NCBI GenBank assembly: GCA_938039345.1
Contig: CALHVB010000127.1
Location: forward strand, 1 to 12,638
Source: an uncultured Sediminicola sp.
GTDB lineage: Bacteria > Bacteroidota > Bacteroidia > Flavobacteriales > Flavobacteriaceae
DNA: 12,638 bases
Direction of reading: 5' to 3'
Positions 8,466-12,638 of this stretch are shown here, piece by piece. The notes under the pieces are model-generated. The model had not been told where the DNA came from, did no database searches, and saw only the letters and a program-made list of their open reading frames with translations. The first letter of the stretch is position 1; each line of letters begins with the position of its first letter. Both the position numbers and the translations under genes were made by a program.

Positions 8466-9863
8466 TTACAAGTTTTTTACTGCATTTTTAAATTGATCTC
8501 CTCTATCTTCATAATTTTCAAAAAGGTCAAAACTAGCACATGCTGGTGACAACAAAACAGTATCTCCACGCTCTGCTACTTTGTATGCTATCTTTACAGC
8601 TTCACTCATAGAGTATGTCTCTACCATTAAATCTGCAACATTACCAAAAGCATCAACTATTTTAGAATTGTCTTCTCCTAAACAGATAATTGCTTTTACC
8701 TTTTCTCTTACTAAAGGCATTAAATCCTTATAGTTATTTCCTTTATCTACCCCACCAACTATCCATACCGTTGGCGTTTTCATACTATCCAAAGCATAAT
8801 ACGTTGCATTTAAATTTGTTGCTTTAGAATCATTTATATATTCTACATAATGAATCTTAAGCACTTTCTCTAAACGATGTGGTGCTCCCTGAAAATTCTG
8901 AACACTATTACGAATTGTTTCTTTTCTAATCTGAATTAACTTAGCTGCTGTTGATGCCGCCATCGTATTTTTAAGATTGTGATTTCCTTCTAATGCTAGT
9001 GTATCTTTCATCATCTTCATAGTTGTATTTTGTGTCTTTATTATTATCTTATCTTCTTTAATATATGCGCCTTCTTCTAATTCTTTAGTTATAGAAAAAG
9101 GTATTAACTGCGATTGTATTGAGTTATTTTTTAACCAATTTGTAATTACCTCATCATCGGCATCATAAATAAGATAATCTTCCTTGGTTTGGTTTTTTAC
9201 GATTCTAAATTTTGATGCTATATAGTTTTCAAACTTATAATTGTACCGATCTAAATGATCTGGTGTTATATTAGTTAATATGGCAACATGTGGCTTAAAA
9301 TCTATAATACCATCTAACTGAAAACTACTAATCTCTAACACATAATAATCATAGTTTTGCTCTGCTACCATTTTAGCATAACTATCTCCTATATTACCTG
9401 CCATTCCAACATTACAATCTCCTTCTTTTAAAAGGTGATGCAACAACATTGTAGTGGTTGTTTTACCATTACTACCCGTAACTCCTAAAATAGTTGCATT
9501 GGTATATTGTGATGCAAATTCTATTTCCGAAATCACTGGAACACCCTCTTTAGTTAACTTAAGCACCAAGGGAACGGTGTCTGGTATTCCTGGGCTTTTC
9601 ATTACTACATTAGCATTTAAAATTTTAGCTTCTGTATGCTTTTCTTCTTCCCAATCAATCTCAAAATGCTCAAGAACTTTTTTATATTTTTCTTTTATTT
9701 TTCCTTTATCAGAAACAAATACTTCATAGCCTTTTTGCTTCCCTAAAATTGCAGTCCCAACGCCACTTTCGCCTCCTCCTAAAACCACCAAAAATCCTCC
9801 CTCAGTCCCTCCTAAGGAGGTAAGTTCTTTTCTTGTATCTTTATTTTTTTCTTCCATATTCAT
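8466..9863 (-). CDS. murD: UDP-MurNAc-L-Ala--D-glutamate ligase MurD, with unusual N-terminal extension
   Basis: Cytosolic Mur ligase that adds D-glutamate to UDP-MurNAc-L-alanine. The nucleotide-sugar fold begins LVVLGGGESGVGTAILG (25-41). The P-loop is GVTGSNGKTTTT (127-138), followed by NITPDHLDRY, the C-terminal NDSKATNLNATYYAL and the GGVDKGNNY motif. MurD homologues normally start one or two residues before LVVLGGG. Here the open frame adds about 24 hydrophilic residues (MNMEEKN... to TEGGF), encoded by an inverted-repeat element that fills the mraY-murD junction. Candidate starts are ATG at 9863, ATG at 9857 (third codon), or a TTG at 9791 preceded at five bases by GGGAGG. The 9863 start is the longest and not proven. 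ftsW follows after three bases. Confidence 0.96.
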   Translation of the reverse strand: MNMEEKNKDTRKELTSLGGTEGGFLVVLGGGESGVGTAILGKQKGYEVFVSDKGKIKEKYKKVLEHFEIDWEEEKHTEAKILNANVVMKSPGIPDTVPLVLKLTKEGVPVISEIEFASQYTNATILGVTGSNGKTTTTMLLHHLLKEGDCNVGMAGNIGDSYAKMVAEQNYDYYVLEISSFQLDGIIDFKPHVAILTNITPDHLDRYNYKFENYIASKFRIVKNQTKEDYLIYDADDEVITNWLKNNSIQSQLIPFSITKELEEGAYIKEDKIIIKTQNTTMKMMKDTLALEGNHNLKNTMAASTAAKLIQIRKETIRNSVQNFQGAPHRLEKVLKIHYVEYINDSKATNLNATYYALDSMKTPTVWIVGGVDKGNNYKDLMPLVREKVKAIICLGEDNSKIVDAFGNVADLMVETYSMSEAVKIAYKVAERGDTVLLSPACASFDLFENYEDRGDQFKNAVKNL

Positions 9864-9901
9864 ACTCCCTTCCCTTTGGGAAGGGTTAGGGATGGGATTT
9901 T
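9791..9901. repeat. REP/MITE-like inverted repeat pair between mraY and murD
   Basis: About 111 bp with matching ends: AAAATCC at 9791-9797 on the plus strand and at 9901-9895 on the minus strand. Just inside each end is a similar C-rich stretch (CTCCCTCAGTCCCTCC on one side, CATCCCTAACCCTTCCC on the other). Each half also holds its own palindrome: CCTCCTAAGGAGG at 9808-9820 and CCCTTCCCTTTGGGAAGGG at 9867-9885, the latter with perfect 8-bp arms around TTT. The A/T-rich middle (about 9821-9865) contains the candidate murD ATG codons. The element starts at the mraY stop codon and runs 73 bases into the murD frame. Paired palindromes of this composition resemble dispersed REP-like or MITE-like repeats in Bacteroidetes genomes. 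It has no transposase, and there is only one copy in the window. Confidence 0.75.
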
Positions 9902-11120
9902 ATCGTACTTTAAGCGTTACAATAGTTACAATTGCCAATAATATCCCTACAATTAAAAATCTGATTACGATTTTACTTTCATGGTATCCTTTCTTTTGGT
10001 AATGGTGATGCAATGGTGCCATTAAAAAAATACGTTTTCCTTCTCCTAATTTTTTCTTGGTATATTTAAAATATCCTACTTGTAGCATCACCGAAAGGTT
10101 CTCTGCAAAGAAAATTCCACACAATACTGGTATCATTAATTCTTTTCTTATAATAATTGCAATTACTGCTATAATACCACCTATGGTTAAACTCCCTGTA
10201 TCTCCCATAAATACTTGTGCAGGGTAAGCATTATACCATAAAAACCCAACTAAAGCTCCTAAAAACGCTGCGATAAAAATTACCAATTCTCCTGCACGGG
10301 GAATAAACATAATATCTAGATAATTAGAAAAAATTATGTTCCCAGAAACCCAAGTAAGTATTCCTAAAGCAAAGACAATTACTGCCGATGTACCTGCAGC
10401 CAAACCATCTATACCATCTGTTAAATTTGCTCCGTTAGATACAGCTGTAACTACTATTATAACCAGTGGTATAAATATTAACCATGCATATTTTTCCATT
10501 CCATCACCCGTCCAACTAATAAAATCTGCATAGTCTAATTCATTGTTCTTAAGAAATGGCACGGTTGTTCTGGTTGATTTAATTTCATCTCCTACTTTAC
10601 CTTCTGTTATGAGCTGAGTTGTAACCGCTACATCTACCTGCTCTTTCATGGTAACTTCTGGATGAAAATAAAGGGTGGCACCTACAATTAACCCAAGTAC
10701 TACTTGCCCCATTATTTTAAATCTTCCCTTTAAGCCTTCTTTGTCCTTTTTAAAGATTTTTATATAGTCGTCTACAAAACCAATAACTCCCATCCAAACG
10801 GTAGTTACCAAAAGCAAGAGTATGTAAATGTTATCTATTTTAGCAAATAATAATACGGGTATTAGTGTCGCTAGAATAATTATTAAACCTCCCATTGTTG
10901 GCGTTCCTGCTTTCTGACTTTGCCCTTCTAAACCTAGGTCACGAACTGTTTCTCCAATCTGCTTTTTACGGAGAAAAACAATAATTTTTTTACCGTAAAC
11001 TGTTGCAATAATTAAGGACAATAATATTGCTAACGCTGCACGAAACGTTATAAAATTAAACAAGCCTGCTCCTGGAAGCTGGTATTTTTTTTCTAAAAAA
11101 TCAAATAGATAGTATAACAT
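9900..11120 (-). CDS. mraY: Phospho-MurNAc-pentapeptide transferase MraY
   Basis: Polytopic membrane enzyme that joins phospho-MurNAc-pentapeptide to undecaprenyl phosphate, releasing UMP and forming lipid I. Of 406 residues, the family hallmarks are TPTMGGLI (73-80), FVDDYIK (115-121) with the Asp pair, NLTDGIDGL (232-240), FMGDTGS (304-310) and the histidine motif HHHYQKKG (371-378). The protein is about 45 residues longer than the E. coli enzyme (360 aa). The extra length is mostly in a hydrophilic insertion at about 153-207, between membrane segments 4 and 5, which should face the periplasm. The ATG at 11120 is 20 bases after the murE stop, with AAGGA just upstream. No murF lies between murE and mraY. 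Confidence 0.98.
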   Translation of the reverse strand: MLYYLFDFLEKKYQLPGAGLFNFITFRAALAILLSLIIATVYGKKIIVFLRKKQIGETVRDLGLEGQSQKAGTPTMGGLIIILATLIPVLLFAKIDNIYILLLLVTTVWMGVIGFVDDYIKIFKKDKEGLKGRFKIMGQVVLGLIVGATLYFHPEVTMKEQVDVAVTTQLITEGKVGDEIKSTRTTVPFLKNNELDYADFISWTGDGMEKYAWLIFIPLVIIVVTAVSNGANLTDGIDGLAAGTSAVIVFALGILTWVSGNIIFSNYLDIMFIPRAGELVIFIAAFLGALVGFLWYNAYPAQVFMGDTGSLTIGGIIAVIAIIIRKELMIPVLCGIFFAENLSVMLQVGYFKYTKKKLGEGKRIFLMAPLHHHYQKKGYHESKIVIRFLIVGILLAIVTIVTLKVR

Positions 11121-11140
11121 AAAAATCCTTATTCTTACTG

Positions 11141-12604
11141 TTATTTATTTAAACTTGTTAATACTTCTTTTACCATTTTAAAATCATCAAAATGTATGCG
11201 TTCTCCGTTTGTTTCCTGATACGTTTCGTGCCCTTTTCCTGCTATTAAAACAATATCATTGGCAAGCGCTAATTGACATGCTGTTTTTATCGCTTGCTCC
11301 CTATCGTCTATTGATAAAATTTTTCTGAAATTTTGCGGCTCTACCCCTTCTTCCATCTGCTTAATTATAGCATTAGGAGGTTCTGTTCGAGGATTATCTG
11401 ATGTGAAAATGACTTTATTACTTAATGCCGATGCGATATTACCCATAACCGGGCGCTTTGAACTATCTCTATCGCCACCACACCCCACAACGGTGATGAC
11501 GTTTTCATTTCCAGTTCTCAATGTGTTGATTGTATCAAGTACATTTTTTAACGCATCCGGTGTATGGGCATAATCGACTATTGCCGTTATTTTCTCTTTT
11601 GAAATATAATATTGAAACCTACCATCAACATTTTCTAACTGACTTAATAATTGTAAAATCTCTAAATTTTCTAAACCTAATAAATCTGCAGTAGCATATA
11701 TGGCTAACAAATTATAAGCATTAAAACTCCCTATAAGCTTAGACCACAACTCATTATCATTAATCTTTAGCAACTGACCATCGAACTGGTTTTCTAAAAC
11801 TTGTGCTCTATAATCTGCATAACTTTTTAAGGCATAGGTGTATTTCTTTGCCTTTGTATTCTGAAGCATTACTGCTCCATTTTTATCATCGCTGTTTGTT
11901 ATTGCAAATGCCGTTTTTGGCAACTGATCAAACAATAACTTTTTAGTATCTCTATATTCTGCAAATGTTTTATGATAATCTAAATGATCATGAGATAAGT
12001 TCGTAAATATAGCTCCAGCAAATACTAAACCTTCTGTTCTTTTTTGATGAATACCGTGAGAACTTACCTCCATAAAGCAATACTCCACACCAGCATTATT
12101 CATTAAACTTAAATACTTATTAATAGTTAAGGCATCTGGTGTTGTATGGCTTGTTGCATATTCTTGCCCATCTACAACTATTTTTATAGTAGATATTAAT
12201 CCAACTTTATAGCCTGCATTTTTAAACAACTGATACAACAAACTACTGATTGTTGTTTTACCATTAGTACCCGTTACACCTACTAATTTTAAATTTTTAG
12301 AGGCATTTTCATAAAAATTAGAAGCCATTATAGCTAGGGCTTTATTACCATTATCTACAACAACATAAGTAATACCATTTACAATATCTTTGGGTAATTC
12401 TTCACATATAATTGCTTTTGCACCCGAAGCTATTCCTTTTTTTATATACTCATGCCCATCTACTATAGTTCCTTTTATTGCCACAAAAACATCATCTAAT
12501 CCTATTTTTCTAGAATCAAAACAAATAGAGTTTATCATAATATCAGTACTTCCGCTTACCGCAGAAATTCCAACTCCAAATAATATGTCTTTTAATAATT
12601 TCAT
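11141..12604 (-). CDS. murE: UDP-MurNAc-L-Ala-D-Glu--meso-diaminopimelate ligase MurE
   Basis: Cytosolic Mur ligase of 487 residues that adds the third residue of the stem peptide. The N-terminal domain has the SICFDSRKI segment (26-34). The ATP P-loop is [10 protein letters not shown] (109-118), and SHDHLDYH (204-211) is followed by Lys221, in the position of the carbamylated lysine. The C-terminal domain has [22 protein letters not shown] and DNPRTE (403-408). DNPR is the specificity motif of ligases that use meso-diaminopimelate; lysine-adding enzymes differ there. The wall is therefore predicted to be of the Gram-negative DAP type. The ATG at 12604 overlaps the TGA of the upstream gene (ATGA). 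The frame is open further upstream, but the start fits the usual MKxLKDIL N-terminus. Confidence 0.97.
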   Translation of the reverse strand: MKLLKDILFGVGISAVSGSTDIMINSICFDSRKIGLDDVFVAIKGTIVDGHEYIKKGIASGAKAIICEELPKDIVNGITYVVVDNGNKALAIMASNFYENASKNLKLVGVTGTNGKTTISSLLYQLFKNAGYKVGLISTIKIVVDGQEYATSHTTPDALTINKYLSLMNNAGVEYCFMEVSSHGIHQKRTEGLVFAGAIFTNLSHDHLDYHKTFAEYRDTKKLLFDQLPKTAFAITNSDDKNGAVMLQNTKAKKYTYALKSYADYRAQVLENQFDGQLLKINDNELWSKLIGSFNAYNLLAIYATADLLGLENLEILQLLSQLENVDGRFQYYISKEKITAIVDYAHTPDALKNVLDTINTLRTGNENVITVVGCGGDRDSSKRPVMGNIASALSNKVIFTSDNPRTEPPNAIIKQMEEGVEPQNFRKILSIDDREQAIKTACQLALANDIVLIAGKGHETYQETNGERIHFDDFKMVKEVLTSLNK

Positions 12605-12638
12605 GAAAGCTCTAAAACTATTTTTTGTGTTTTTAGTA
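12601..12638 (-). CDS. C-terminal end of upstream gene, probably FtsI-type transpeptidase with PASTA domain (partial)
   Basis: Upstream of murE a minus-strand frame runs in from the right edge and reads [11 protein letters not shown] before a TGA at 12603-12601. This TGA overlaps the murE ATG as ATGA, the same junction type as murG/murC. The residues match the form of the last beta strand of a PASTA domain, with a T-x-K-I-V-L-E-L pattern. In Flavobacteria the gene before murE is normally the division transpeptidase (FtsI/PBP3-like), which ends in such a domain. Only 11 residues are visible, so the identification depends on context. Confidence 0.65.
   Translation of the reverse strand, partial: LKTQKIVLELS

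Noticed and set aside
1..12638. CRISPR arrays, transposases, phage genes, toxin-antitoxin or defence genes
   Set aside because: None seen on either strand. Apart from the repeat at the mraY-murD junction, the whole window is explained by core division and wall genes.

Overview
This window is a run of cell-division and cell-wall genes (a dcw cluster) from an AT-rich Bacteroidetes genome, most likely a member of the Flavobacteriaceae. The assignment rests on protein character: a very long FtsZ (647 residues) with an acidic linker and the C-terminal tip SFLHDNVD, an enlarged MraY, ftsZ followed by a YqeY-family gene, and gene starts with no regular Shine-Dalgarno motif. It is inference from sequence and family knowledge, not a database match.

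Every gene is on the minus strand, so transcription runs from right to left. In that order the window holds: the last codons of a gene that is probably the division transpeptidase (FtsI/PBP with a C-terminal PASTA domain) at the right edge; murE; mraY; murD; ftsW; murG; murC; ftsQ; ftsA; ftsZ; a strong hairpin terminator; yqeY; tRNA-Arg(TCG); and a second hairpin terminator. The genes from the transpeptidase to ftsZ are separated by at most about 40 bases and often overlap (murE start, ftsW/murG, murG/murC, murC/ftsQ), so they are probably one operon whose promoter lies outside the window. No stretch longer than 300 bases lacks a gene. Positions 1-87 hold nothing that could be identified.

The genes form one pathway. 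MurC, MurD and MurE add L-Ala, D-Glu and (from the DNPRTE motif) meso-diaminopimelate to UDP-MurNAc. MraY moves the phospho-MurNAc-peptide onto undecaprenyl phosphate to give lipid I, MurG adds GlcNAc to give lipid II, and FtsW with the upstream transpeptidase polymerises and cross-links it at the septum. FtsQ belongs to the divisome, and FtsA anchors FtsZ polymers to the membrane. murF and ddl, which lie in the E. coli cluster, are absent here.

The layout is ordinary, and no undescribed defence, mobile or metabolic system was found. Three details deserve a second look. First, a REP/MITE-like inverted repeat of about 111 bp lies between mraY and murD and appears to have replaced the start of murD, giving MurD a repeat-encoded N-terminal extension. 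Second, the tRNA-Arg has A19 and U56 in place of the nearly universal G19-C56 tertiary pair, a matched double change. Third, the FtsZ linker carries three copies of an I-I-x-HTL-E-E motif.
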